Shown here piece by piece: positions 36,134-44,053 of a stretch of 64,000 nt of DNA. The stretch is from the NCBI GenBank assembly GCA_003265685.1, contig KZ836107.1, positions 1 to 64,000 of the forward strand. Reading direction: 5' to 3'. The position numbers and the translations under genes are program-made. The notes beneath the pieces were generated by a model that saw nothing but the letters and a program-made list of their open reading frames with translations, made no database searches and was not told where the DNA came from. This stretch comes from Piscinibacter caeni (GTDB taxonomy: Bacteria; Pseudomonadota; Gammaproteobacteria; Burkholderiales; Burkholderiaceae_C). Each line of letters starts with the position of its first letter. Position 1 is the stretch's first letter.

Positions 36134-37318
36134 TCAGATCCGCTCGAGCGCCAGCGCAACGGCCTGGCCGCCGCCGATGCACAGCGTCACGATGCCGCGG
36201 CGCAGGCCGTCGCGCTGCATCGCGTGCAGCAGCCGGGTGGTGAGGACCGCTCCGGTCGCTCCGATCGGGTGCCCGTGCGCGATGGCGCCGCCCTCGACAT
36301 TGACTACGTCCTCGGCGAAACCGAGTTCGCGCTGGCAGGCCAGCGCGATGGCCGCGAAGGCCTCGTTGATCTCGACCCGGTCGACATCCCCGATCGTCCA
36401 GCCGGCACGCTCGAGCGCCTGGCGCACGGCCGGCAGCGGCCCGAGCCCGAAGAAGTTCGGGTCCACGGCGCCGATGCCGAAAGCCGCCAGGCGCGCCTGC
36501 GGCTGCATCCCCTGGCGCTCGGCCCAGCCGCGCTCGGCCACCACCATCGCGGCCGCGCCACTGTTGAGGCCTGGCGCATTGCCCGCGGTGATCGTGCCCT
36601 CCTTGCGGAAGGCGGGCTTGAGCCGCGCCAGCGACTCCACCGTGGTGTCGGGCCGGTTGTGCTCGTCGCGCGCGAACGGCACCGGCCCCTTGCGACCGGG
36701 CACCTGCAGGGTGACGATCTCGGCGTCGAACCGGCCCGCCGCCTGCGCGGCCGAGAACGCCTGCTGGGAGCGCAGCGCCCAGCGGTCCTGGTCCTCCCGG
36801 GAGATGCCGCAACGGATCACCAGGTCCTCGGTGTGCCAGCCGGCATGCTGCCCGCTGACAGCGTCGTGCAGTCCGTCAAGCAGCATGCTGTCGAACAGCG
36901 TCACGTCGCCCATGCGCGCGCCCCAGCGCCCCTGCGGCAGCAGGTAGGGCGCGCGGTCCATGTTCTCCATGCCGCCGGCCACCGCGCAGTCGATCATGCC
37001 GGCGGCCACCTCGAGCGCTGCGCTGACAACGGCTTGCGCCCCGGATCCGCAGACGCGGTTGACCGTCAGCGCGGGCACTTCGACGGGCAGCCCCGCCGCG
37101 AGACCCGCCTGGCGTGCTGGGTTCATCCGGTTGCCGGCTTGGATGACGTTGCCCATCACGAGCGACTGCACCTGGGACCCGGCGATGCCGTTGCGCACCA
37201 GCGTCTCGCGGATCACGGCGGCACCGAGTTCGCTGGCGGGTACATCCTTGAGCGCGCCGCCGTAGGTGCCGATGGGGGTGCGGACGGCGCCGCAGAGGAC
37301 GACTTCGTGGGTAGCCAT
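36134..37318 (-). CDS. Acetyl-CoA acetyltransferase (thiolase)
   Basis: 394 aa. Nucleophile Cys90 in NRVCGSGAQA, NEAFA block (INEAFAAIALA), HGHPIGATGA with the catalytic His, and terminal LCIGGGQ with the second Cys. Condenses or cleaves acetoacetyl-CoA, linking acetyl-CoA to C4 units such as polyhydroxybutyrate precursors. AAAGGAG precedes ATG 37318. Follows the AckA-PduL gene by 19 nt, so it may use the acetyl-CoA that PduL yields. Confidence 0.93.
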   Translation of the reverse strand: MATHEVVLCGAVRTPIGTYGGALKDVPASELGAAVIRETLVRNGIAGSQVQSLVMGNVIQAGNRMNPARQAGLAAGLPVEVPALTVNRVCGSGAQAVVSAALEVAAGMIDCAVAGGMENMDRAPYLLPQGRWGARMGDVTLFDSMLLDGLHDAVSGQHAGWHTEDLVIRCGISREDQDRWALRSQQAFSAAQAAGRFDAEIVTLQVPGRKGPVPFARDEHNRPDTTVESLARLKPAFRKEGTITAGNAPGLNSGAAAMVVAERGWAERQGMQPQARLAAFGIGAVDPNFFGLGPLPAVRQALERAGWTIGDVDRVEINEAFAAIALACQRELGFAEDVVNVEGGAIAHGHPIGATGAVLTTRLLHAMQRDGLRRGIVTLCIGGGQAVALALERI

Positions 37319-37337
37319 GGATCTCTCCTTTCGTGGA

Positions 37338-39110
37338 TCAATGCGCGTGCAGTGACGCGTGGTTCTGGTGGTCGGCCTGGGCGCAGACGCGGGCCGTGCA
37401 CTCGCTTCGCTGCAGCACGCCCTCGCCGACGCCTTGCAGCCCAGCCGCGTTGGCCTCGTCGGTGTCGAGGTGCAATTCGAGCACCGCGCCGTCGTCGACA
37501 CGCAAGGCGACATGGCGCAGCACCGTGCCGCGCGGCGTGTCGAGCGCGACCTCGATCTCGCCACGGTCGTCGACGCCGAGCCGCCGGGCATCGGCGCTCG
37601 TCAGGTGCAGGTGGCGGCGCGCGACGATCAAACCCGTGCTGCGCAAGGTCCCGGCCGGCCCCGCCAGCGTGACCTCGGCGCTGCCCGCGAGATCGCCGGA
37701 CAGGCGCAGCGGCGCCTCGATGCCGAGCCGGATGGCCTCGGTGCGGCTGACCTCGATCTGGTTGGCCGCTCGGCAGGGCCCGACGACGCGGACGCGCTCG
37801 ATCCGGCCGCGCTCGCCGATCACGGAAACCGTTTCCTCGGCGGCGAAGAAGCCGGGCTGGCTGAGCGGTTGCAGCACGCGCAGCGCGTGGCCGGCGCCGA
37901 ACAGGGTCTCGACGGCGGCCTGCGTGAGGTGCACGTGGTGGGCCGAGATCGCCACCGGCATCGAGAAGTCCTGCCGCGACGCGGGGCGCTCGGCGTGGCG
38001 CAGCACCGCCGCGGTCTCGCGGGCGATGACCCACTGCTCGCGCGCCCGCACCGCCAGCACCGCCACCTGCGAGCGCGGTGCCTGCAGTTCGGCGACCGCC
38101 GCACCGGACGCGCCGAAGGACTCGTTGCGGTCTTCGTCGAGACGCACGCCGAGGAACTCCAGGCCCTCCAGGATGCGCCGTCGCAGCGCGGCAGAGTTCT
38201 CCCCTGCTCCGCCGGTGAAGGCGACGGCGTCGCAGCCGCCCATCGCCGCGGCGTAGGCCCCGATGTACTTGCGAACCCGGTAGGCGTGAACCTGCAGCGC
38301 CGTCCGGGCGCCGGCATGCCCCTGGTGCGCCCGGGCCTCGATCTCGCGCAGGTCCGGGCCGATGCCAGACAGCGCCATCAATCCACTGTCGTGGTACAGC
38401 GCCGCTTCGATCTGCGCCGGGTCGAGTCCGAGCGTCCGCGCGACGAACGCCGGCACGCCGGGGTCCAGATCGCCGCTGCGCGTGCCCATCACGAGCCCCT
38501 CCAGCGCCGTCATTCCCATCGAGGTGTCGATGGACCGGCCGCGGTCGATCGCGCAGACGCTCGCACCGTTGCCGAGGTGGCAGCTGACGATGCGCAGATC
38601 CTCAGGAGCCCGTTCCAGCGCACCGCTCACCGCTTCGAGCACGTGCCGATGCGACAGGCCATGAAAGCCGTAGCGGCGCACGCCGGCGTCGCGCCAGGCC
38701 TGTGGCACCGCATAGAGCGACGCCTGCTCGGGCATGCCGGCATGGAACGCGGTGTCGAACACCGCCACCTGCGGCAGGCCCGGCCAGCGCTCGCGCGCCA
38801 GGCGGATGCCGGCCAGCGCGACCGGGTTGTGCTGGGGCGCCAGCGGGGCGGCCTGTTCGATCGCGCGCTCGGTGTCCGTGTCGACAAGCACGGCCTCGGT
38901 CAAGCGGGGTCCGCCGTGCGCGACACGATGGCCGACGACATCGATCGCCGGCATGCCGGCATCCCGCAGTCGGCGCTCGATCTCGTCGAACGCCGCCGCA
39001 TCGACCGCGGGGCGTTCGATCGTCGCCTCCATCAGCGCAGTGGCCGACACCGGGTCGAAGATGCCGAACTTGAGCGTCGCGCTGCCGGCGTTGAGCGAGA
39101 GGATGTGCAT
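37338..39110 (-). CDS. Acetate kinase - PduL phosphotransacylase fusion
   Basis: 590 aa. Residues 1-383 are a full acetate/propionate kinase: LSLNAGSATLKFGIF, VGHRVAHGG, VFDTAFH, YGFHGLSHRHV, SCHLGNGASV, GTRSGDLDPG and FTGGAGENS. Residues 384-590 are a PduL-type phosphotransacylase: VAISAHHVHL, PLSQPGFFAAEETV, VVGPCRAANQIEVS, VARRHLHLTSADA and LHLDTDEANAAGL, including the His zinc ligands in HHVHL and RRHLHL. PduL converts acetyl-CoA + Pi to acetyl phosphate and AckA makes ATP + acetate, or the reverse. Usually two genes; here one chain with no stop or frameshift between. Start ATG 39110 has only a weak ribosome site. Confidence 0.92.
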   Translation of the reverse strand: MHILSLNAGSATLKFGIFDPVSATALMEATIERPAVDAAAFDEIERRLRDAGMPAIDVVGHRVAHGGPRLTEAVLVDTDTERAIEQAAPLAPQHNPVALAGIRLARERWPGLPQVAVFDTAFHAGMPEQASLYAVPQAWRDAGVRRYGFHGLSHRHVLEAVSGALERAPEDLRIVSCHLGNGASVCAIDRGRSIDTSMGMTALEGLVMGTRSGDLDPGVPAFVARTLGLDPAQIEAALYHDSGLMALSGIGPDLREIEARAHQGHAGARTALQVHAYRVRKYIGAYAAAMGGCDAVAFTGGAGENSAALRRRILEGLEFLGVRLDEDRNESFGASGAAVAELQAPRSQVAVLAVRAREQWVIARETAAVLRHAERPASRQDFSMPVAISAHHVHLTQAAVETLFGAGHALRVLQPLSQPGFFAAEETVSVIGERGRIERVRVVGPCRAANQIEVSRTEAIRLGIEAPLRLSGDLAGSAEVTLAGPAGTLRSTGLIVARRHLHLTSADARRLGVDDRGEIEVALDTPRGTVLRHVALRVDDGAVLELHLDTDEANAAGLQGVGEGVLQRSECTARVCAQADHQNHASLHAH

Positions 39111-39127
39111 GGCGCTGCCCGATGGCT

Positions 39128-39907
39128 TCAATGGAACACCATGCCTTCGACATGGAAGCCGGCGTCGACGTGCACGACTTCGCCGGTGATGGCCGACGCG
39201 TAGGGACTGGCGAGCAGCAGTGCCACGCGGCCGACCTCGCAGCCGTCCACGGTGCGCCGCTGCGGCGAGCGGCGCGCGGCCTCGTCGAGCAGCTCGTCGA
39301 AGTGGGTGATGCCGGAGGCCGCGCGCGTGCGCACCGGGCCCGCAGAGATGGCGTTGACGCGGATACCGGCGGGCCCGAGTTCGTGCGCGAGATAGCGCAC
39401 CGAGGCCTCCAAGGCGGCCTTCACCGGTCCCATCACGTTGTAGTGCTCGACCACCTTCTCGGCGCCGTAGTAGCTCACCGTGGTGAGGCTGCCGCCGTCG
39501 CGCATGAGCGGCTCGGCCAGGCGCGCCATGCGGATCAACGAGTGGCAGCACACCAGCATCGCCTCGGCGAACCCGGCGCCCGAGCAGTCGGTGAGGCGGC
39601 CCTGCAGGTCTTCCTTGCGCGCCGACGCGATCGAGTGGAAGACGAAGTCGAGCTTCCCCCAGCGGTCGCGCAGCGCGTCGAAGACCGCTTCCAATTGCCC
39701 CTCCTCCAGCACGTTGCACGGCAGCAGCTGCGCCTGCACCTCCTCCGCGAGCGGCGCGACGAAGGACCGGGCCTTCTCGTTGTAGTAGGTCATGGCCAGC
39801 TCGGCGCCGGCGTTGCGGAAGTGGCGCGCGGCAGACCAGGCCAGGCTGTCGGCGTTTGCCACGCCGACCACGAGGCCCCTGCGGCCGGAGAGATCGATGG
39901 TTTCCAA
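39128..39907 (-). CDS. fabI: FabI-type enoyl-ACP reductase
   Basis: 259 aa SDR enzyme. Begins ETIDLSGRRGLVVGVANADSLAW, with the FabI-style nucleotide loop; catalytic pair in YNVMGPVKAALEAS (Tyr-x6-Lys), then RVNAISAGPVRTRAASGI and GEVVHVDAGFH. Reduces enoyl-ACP in fatty acid synthesis. No ATG fits the conserved start; TTG 39907 preceded by AGGAAG (about 39916-39921) is chosen. Probably an accessory copy serving membrane remodelling with Cfa and DUF3141. Confidence 0.88.
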   Translation of the reverse strand: METIDLSGRRGLVVGVANADSLAWSAARHFRNAGAELAMTYYNEKARSFVAPLAEEVQAQLLPCNVLEEGQLEAVFDALRDRWGKLDFVFHSIASARKEDLQGRLTDCSGAGFAEAMLVCCHSLIRMARLAEPLMRDGGSLTTVSYYGAEKVVEHYNVMGPVKAALEASVRYLAHELGPAGIRVNAISAGPVRTRAASGITHFDELLDEAARRSPQRRTVDGCEVGRVALLLASPYASAITGEVVHVDAGFHVEGMVFH

Positions 39908-39951
39908 TGAACAAGCTTCCTGGGTTGTTGCGTGAGTCGGCTGACCAGCGA

Positions 39952-40173
39952 TCAGCGCGGGCCGCTCTTTCGAGCGCGGCCGCCGTCGGCTCGCACGAGG
40001 ATGTAGAGCAGGACAATGCACAACGCGAGCAGCGCGTGCAGCCACCAGCCGAGCGCATGCGCCCGGTGTTCCAGCACCAGCAGCAGCAGCGCAACCGCTG
40101 CGAACGTCCAGAAGATCCACCTGGGCCAGGCGCGACCCGATTCGGTGTCCGAGGGCTTCGTCGGTGAGGTCAT
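39952..40173 (-). CDS. Small membrane protein, degenerate DUF2933-like
   Basis: 73 aa with two hydrophobic helices. LLVLEHRAHALGWWLHALLALCIVLL matches the layout of DUF2933 (EHRAH..G..PYLLLLACPLMHLF) but lacks the CPLMHLF and GGH tail present in the protein at 42714-43010. 44 nt before fabI and 13 nt after the exported-protein gene, so part of the operon. Function unknown. Confidence 0.55.
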   Translation of the reverse strand: MTSPTKPSDTESGRAWPRWIFWTFAAVALLLLVLEHRAHALGWWLHALLALCIVLLYILVRADGGRARKSGPR

Positions 40174-40186
40174 GGCCCCTTCCCCC

Positions 40187-40678
40187 TCAGCGCTCGGAGC
40201 GGTGCGGCGACCAGGCGTCGAACCTGAACTCGACCTCGTCGGTCCGCGACGGCGGCCGCACCCAGAGCCGGAAACGGTACGGACCGTCCTTGGCGACGCC
40301 GAAGACCTGCCCGTAGCTGGCCTGGTCGTTGACCTTCATCGGCAGCAAGTACTTCGCCGGCTCGTCGACGATGCCCACCTCGCTGAGCTGCGCGCGCACG
40401 ACCGCGTCCTCGATGCGACGACCACTTGCGCTGTCGTAGAGCGCCACGACGAGGTGGTGCACCTGGCCGCCACCTTTGGGCGGACCGCCGTGCAGTTCGG
40501 CCAGCGCGTGCTTGTCCGCCACGACGGCGGCCGGCACGAGTCCCCAGTAGAGGGTGACGCCAGAGCGCTCAAGTCGGCTCTGGGCCAGCGCCGGGCTCAG
40601 CATCGTGGCCAGCAGCAGCAACAGCCACGTGGTGGCCGCGAAACGCCGGCATGGCGCCGGCAGCGGGATGACTCTCAT
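40187..40678 (-). CDS. Exported beta-sandwich protein
   Basis: 163 aa with signal peptide ending PALAQ at about 35. The mature part, HHLVVALYDSASGRRIEDAVVRAQLSEVG ... LLPMKVNDQASYGQVFGVAKDGPYRFRLWV, looks like an Ig/YtkA-type beta-sandwich found in periplasmic metal- or redox-linked proteins. Exact family not recognised. Follows the DUF3141 gene by 25 nt. Confidence 0.6.
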   Translation of the reverse strand: MRVIPLPAPCRRFAATTWLLLLLATMLSPALAQSRLERSGVTLYWGLVPAAVVADKHALAELHGGPPKGGGQVHHLVVALYDSASGRRIEDAVVRAQLSEVGIVDEPAKYLLPMKVNDQASYGQVFGVAKDGPYRFRLWVRPPSRTDEVEFRFDAWSPHRSER

Positions 40679-40703
40679 GGCGGGCTCCTCGTGGGTCGGC
40701 CGG

Positions 40704-42380
40704 TCAACTGGCATAGATCTGCTGGAACGCCACCTCGGCCCACAGGTCGCGGCTCGTGCGCCAGGACTCCCAGGCCTGGGCACACGCGTCCGCTCCGACG
40801 CGCTCCAGCTGGTACCAGGGGTTGGCCGTGCGGTCCGGGTCGTGTGCGCCCCACTGGTCCAGCCACTGCTGCGTCCACGGCATCCAGGCCAGGGCCGGTG
40901 TCGCCTTCTCGGACCAGATCTGCCGGCTGACCCGCATCGGATGCAGTTCGCGCAGCAGGCGTGCCGATTCGGGCGTGGCCGCCATGCGGACCCACGGCGA
41001 GACCCATTGCGCGTAGGCACGCTCGGCGGCCTCGGACAGCGCCTGCACCTGGTCGAATCCAGCCGGGTTGGCGTCGAATGGCAGGTCCTCCAGTCGGCGT
41101 GGTTCGAAACGGGCACCGGTGGCGGCATCGCCCGTGGCGGCATCGTCGAGAACCATCTCGTAGAGGCCGGGCGCCAAGTCCTGGATCGTTCCGGCGTGGT
41201 GCAGGATGGCGCGGTGCTCGCGCCGCGCCACGCCCGCCGACACGAAGATGCCGAGGTGGCCCACCTGCTTGTGCAGCAGGTAGACGACGCGCTGGCCGGC
41301 AGCCACCAGGTCCTCGGTCGTGGCAAACACCTCCTTGAGCCAGCCCAGCGCCTGGTGCGGTGGTGTGATGTTGTCGCCGTAGGAGCTGAAGATCACCAGC
41401 GGCGCCCCGATGCGCTTGAGGTCGGCACGGCAATGGCCGTCGACCACGACCTCCCCGTCCTCGAGACGGTTGCCGACGAACAGCTCACCGGCGATGGCCA
41501 GCATCTCGTCGCCGGCCAGCTGGTAGAAGCCGTTCCACCAGCGCTCGAACTCCAGGAAGCGATCGCGCTCGGCCTCCGGCTGCGCAAAGAGCGTGTCGTA
41601 CTTCCTGAACACGCCCTCGGGCCGCAACGCCTCGAAGTTCTGCACCAGCCAGGCGCCGTCGAAGCGTCCGTTGCCCAGGTCCGACATCCAGTGCGCCGGC
41701 CAGACGCCGCCGGTGAAACCACCGAGCAGGCGCATCGGGTTGGTGCCGCGTTCACCGGCCCAGTACGACAGCGGCGAGCCGTTCAGTACCGCCAGCGCCG
41801 CGCGATGCTCGCAATGCGACAGCGCCAGCGTGATCGCCCAGCCGCCCTGGCAGTTGCCGTAGACGATTGGCGACTTGCCGCGATGGCGCCTGGCGACGAT
41901 GTCGATGAAGGCCGCCAGCGTCTGCACGACGGCCCCCATCGTCTGTCCCTCGACCGGTTCCGGGTCGAAGACGACGAAGTAGACCGGATGGCCTTCGAGC
42001 AGCGCCATGCCAACTTCAGAATCGCGCTTGAAGCCGCCGATGCCGGGGCCATGCCCGGCGCGCGGGTCGACCACGATCACCGGTGCGGCGCCCTTGCGCA
42101 CGTGCTTCTCGAGCGCGTCGCTGCCGCAGCGCGTGACGCGCAGCAGCCGGTAGTTCGACGGCGGATCGAGATCCCGCCCGTCCGCCACCGGCTCGGACTC
42201 GAAGTGCAGCAGGGGCGGCATGCCCGCGGCCTCGTGCGCGCTCATGTTGGTTGCACGTTCGCGCAGCGTGTCGGCCGCCGCGGTGGCGCGCCACAGTGCG
42301 TCCAGCCAATAGCGGAAGGCCATGCGACCGGGCGCGAGGCCCGCAGAATCGGCCGCAACGGCGGTGTTCGGTGTCGGCAT
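40704..42380 (-). CDS. DUF3141 protein (PHA-synthase-like alpha/beta hydrolase)
   Basis: 558 aa. VIVVDPRAGHGPGIGGFKRDSEVG, PVYFVVFDPEPVEGQT and the nucleophile-elbow-like YGNCQGGW followed by SSYGDNITPPHQALGW mark the DUF3141 family, related to polyhydroxyalkanoate synthase. The elbow has Cys (GNCQGG) where hydrolases have Ser, as in PhaC. From memory, DUF3141 genes often travel with fabI, ackA and a phosphotransacetylase; that set is complete here. Substrate unknown. Confidence 0.85.
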   Translation of the reverse strand: MPTPNTAVAADSAGLAPGRMAFRYWLDALWRATAAADTLRERATNMSAHEAAGMPPLLHFESEPVADGRDLDPPSNYRLLRVTRCGSDALEKHVRKGAAPVIVVDPRAGHGPGIGGFKRDSEVGMALLEGHPVYFVVFDPEPVEGQTMGAVVQTLAAFIDIVARRHRGKSPIVYGNCQGGWAITLALSHCEHRAALAVLNGSPLSYWAGERGTNPMRLLGGFTGGVWPAHWMSDLGNGRFDGAWLVQNFEALRPEGVFRKYDTLFAQPEAERDRFLEFERWWNGFYQLAGDEMLAIAGELFVGNRLEDGEVVVDGHCRADLKRIGAPLVIFSSYGDNITPPHQALGWLKEVFATTEDLVAAGQRVVYLLHKQVGHLGIFVSAGVARREHRAILHHAGTIQDLAPGLYEMVLDDAATGDAATGARFEPRRLEDLPFDANPAGFDQVQALSEAAERAYAQWVSPWVRMAATPESARLLRELHPMRVSRQIWSEKATPALAWMPWTQQWLDQWGAHDPDRTANPWYQLERVGADACAQAWESWRTSRDLWAEVAFQQIYAS

Positions 42381-42386
42381 GTCGTC

Positions 42387-42695
42387 TCAACCGCAGCAGC
42401 AGCCGCCGCGGCCCTTGGCGCCCGCACCGGCACCACTGCCACAGCCGCCGACCGGATGCTGGTGCTGCGCGGCCGGCGCGCCGGTCGCGGCGCCCGCTTG
42501 ATAGCCGGCCTCGCTCAGCGCGGCGACCAGCTCCGGCACCTGGTGCGCGGCATGCTCGCCGCGGACACGCGCGATGCCGCTGCCGAGATCGACCTCGACG
42601 TCCTGCACGCCCGGGACGCGCTTGAGCGCCTTGGTGACCGACGCTACGCAGGACCCGCAGGTCATGCCGTCGACTTTGAGTTCAGTGGTTTGCAT
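42387..42695 (-). CDS. copZ: HMA-domain copper chaperone (CopZ-like) with Cys-rich tail
   Basis: 102 aa. HMA fold with GMTCGSC (Cys13, Cys16) and VEVDLGSGIARV, then a linker HQHPVGGCGSG and a Gly/Cys tail ending GGCCCG. The chaperone part delivers Cu(I) to pumps such as CopA; the extra His/Cys tail may store or sense metal. Six nt before the DUF3141 start. Confidence 0.88.
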   Translation of the reverse strand: MQTTELKVDGMTCGSCVASVTKALKRVPGVQDVEVDLGSGIARVRGEHAAHQVPELVAALSEAGYQAGAATGAPAAQHQHPVGGCGSGAGAGAKGRGGCCCG

Positions 42696-42713
42696 ATTGG
42701 GACTCCTTGGGTT

Positions 42714-43010
42714 TCAGTGCTGGTGGCCGCCCTGGCCACCGGGGGGGAGCTGGCGCGCGTCGTCCTTGGGCTTCGTGTCCGACCCGCCGCCATGCCCACC
42801 GTGCCCGCCATGCCCGCCGTGCCCGAACAGGTGCATCAGCGGGCAGGCCAGCAGGATCAGGAACGGCAGCAGTTGCCCGAGGTGCGCGTTGTGACGGAAG
42901 AACATCCAGGCCACCGCAGCGGCCAGACCGAGCCACAGCACCCATTGGTTGATGCGGGACCAGTTCGGGCCGGACGGGCTGCCGTTGCCGTGTTCATGGG
43001 AGTGGTTCAT
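42714..43010 (-). CDS. DUF2933 membrane protein
   Basis: 98 aa. N-terminal HSHEHGN, two helices, FFRHNAHLGQLLPFLILLACPLMHLF and a GHGGHGGHGG repeat tail encoded by 9-nt tandem units (about 42786-42830), then an acidic/basic end with GGHQH. DUF2933 proteins typically neighbour copper or mercury resistance genes. ATG 43010 has GGAG-like GAGATCC upstream. 18 nt before copZ. Confidence 0.85.
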   Translation of the reverse strand: MNHSHEHGNGSPSGPNWSRINQWVLWLGLAAAVAWMFFRHNAHLGQLLPFLILLACPLMHLFGHGGHGGHGGHGGGSDTKPKDDARQLPPGGQGGHQH

Positions 43011-43041
43011 GGAGGATCTCCTGGCTGCCTTGATGCGTCGG

Positions 43042-43336
43042 TCACTGGTTCTTGTGGAACTTCGCGTGGTCGTGCACGGGCTTGTTTCTCGTCTTGGCCT
43101 TGGCGCCGTACGCCGCTTCGGCTGGCGCACAGGGCATGGACCTGGCCGATGGCGCATTGCGCTCAGCGCCATGGTCATGGCGCTTCATCGCGCCGGCATT
43201 GCCAGTCCATGGGCATCGGCATGGATGCCGCGGGAGCGGCAGCCGGGGCGGCCGCAGGGCGCTCCTGCGCCACCGCGGCGCCAGCACCGAGCGCAAGGGC
43301 GACCAAGGACGACAGCAGAACGAGGGGGGTGCGCAT
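43042..43336 (-). pseudogene. Frameshifted exported His-rich protein
   Basis: From ATG 43336 the reading frame gives a clean signal peptide (RTPLVLLSSLVALALG ... AVAQ) and Ala/Pro-rich linker with MPMPMD, then stops early at about 43178. A second frame continues MKRHDHGAERNAPSARSMPCAP ... HDHAKFHKNQ to the stop at 43042. Removing one G of the CC/GG pair at 43202-43203 joins them as MDCNAGAMKRHDHG, giving one ~97-aa periplasmic metal-binding protein. Either a genuine frameshift mutation or a sequencing error. Confidence 0.6.
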
Positions 43337-43477
43337 GGCAAGGCTCCAAGTGAGAGGAAGAACACTGAACGAAAAGCCGAACGAGGAATGCCGCCGCCGG
43401 ACAGCGCCGCTGCGGGCGCGAGGGCGAACGGAAGAAAGGACGCGGCGCGGATCAGATCCGTGCGGCGTCCGGGCGTG

Positions 43478-43894
43478 TCAAAGCGCGAGGCGCTGGAACG
43501 CGATGCGAGGCGGAGGCCCGTCGGGCAGGTGTGGCGAGTCGACCACCAGCCGACTCACCGCGGGCTCGGCCTGGCCGGACACTGAAAGCGTGTGCAACAC
43601 CGGCAGTGCGAAACCGAGCGCGGCCAGGTCGTCGCCGGCAACCTTCAACTGCGGAACGCCGACCGACGACTTCTCGCAGAAGTCCAGGCAGTTGACCTTG
43701 GCAAGGTCACCCTGCTCGTTGCCGTGTTGGTGCTTCTGAACAGCGTCGGCGGCAACAGGCGCCGCCACGTCGGAGCGGTGATGCGCCGGCTCGCCCAGAG
43801 CGCAGGCGTTGGCCACACCCATCGCGAGGCCGAACAGCCACACGAGCAGCACCTGGGCTGCCCATCGGCGGAGACGTCGGCGATCGCTGAACAT
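43478..43894 (-). CDS. Exported CopL-like/DUF2946-like protein, first gene behind the FNR box
   Basis: 138 aa from ATG 43894 (MFSDRRRLRR). An ATG at 43954 would extend it but lies upstream of the predicted transcription start near 43926. Hydrophobic segment ending GVANACA, His-rich HHR/HQHG, CLDFCEKS and C-terminal PPPRIAFQRLAL. Paralog of 16325-16795 and more distantly of 56444-56872. Likely periplasmic metal-binding or regulatory protein. Confidence 0.62.
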   Translation of the reverse strand: MFSDRRRLRRWAAQVLLVWLFGLAMGVANACALGEPAHHRSDVAAPVAADAVQKHQHGNEQGDLAKVNCLDFCEKSSVGVPQLKVAGDDLAALGFALPVLHTLSVSGQAEPAVSRLVVDSPHLPDGPPPRIAFQRLAL

Positions 43895-43932
43895 GATGAC
43901 GCGGGGCGAAACAAGGCAGATTCGTTGAATCG

Positions 43933-43938
43933 AGAATA
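43933..43938 (-). promoter_or_regulatory. -10 element of the FNR-type promoter
   Basis: TATTCT on the minus strand matches TATAAT at 4 of 6. Its centre is 32 nt from the centre of the box at 43961-43974, exactly the spacing of class II FNR promoters (box at -41.5). Predicted start near 43926, about 32 nt before ATG 43894. Confidence 0.65.
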
Positions 43939-43960
43939 GGCGCGGACTCGCCAACGCCGT

Positions 43961-43974
43961 TTGATCGGCATCAA
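43961..43974 (-). promoter_or_regulatory. FNR/ANR-type box, perfect consensus
   Basis: TTGATCGGCATCAA is an exact TTGAT-N4-ATCAA. The palindrome is orientation-free, but the matching -10 lies on the minus-strand side, so it should activate the minus-strand operon starting at 43894 when oxygen is low. An ANR/DNR/FNR paralog could bind; none is in the window. Confidence 0.82.
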
Positions 43975-43981
43975 CAATGCC

Positions 43982-43999
43982 TCCGTAGTCGACTACGGA
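43982..43999. repeat. Perfect 18-nt palindrome beside the FNR box
   Basis: TCCGTAGTCGACTACGGA, nine plus nine bases with no spacer, eight nt from the FNR box. Could be a second operator at the same promoter, or a weak hairpin after the PLD gene. No U-run follows. Confidence 0.5.
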
Positions 44000-44053
44000 C
44001 TCCGGTCCTGGGCGACCGCTGACGCCAACGAGTCGCGGTACCGCCCTATCGCC

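Noticed and set aside
42786-42830. Short tandem repeats as a CRISPR or VNTR
   Set aside because: They are 9-nt units encoding HGG repeats inside the DUF2933 coding region.
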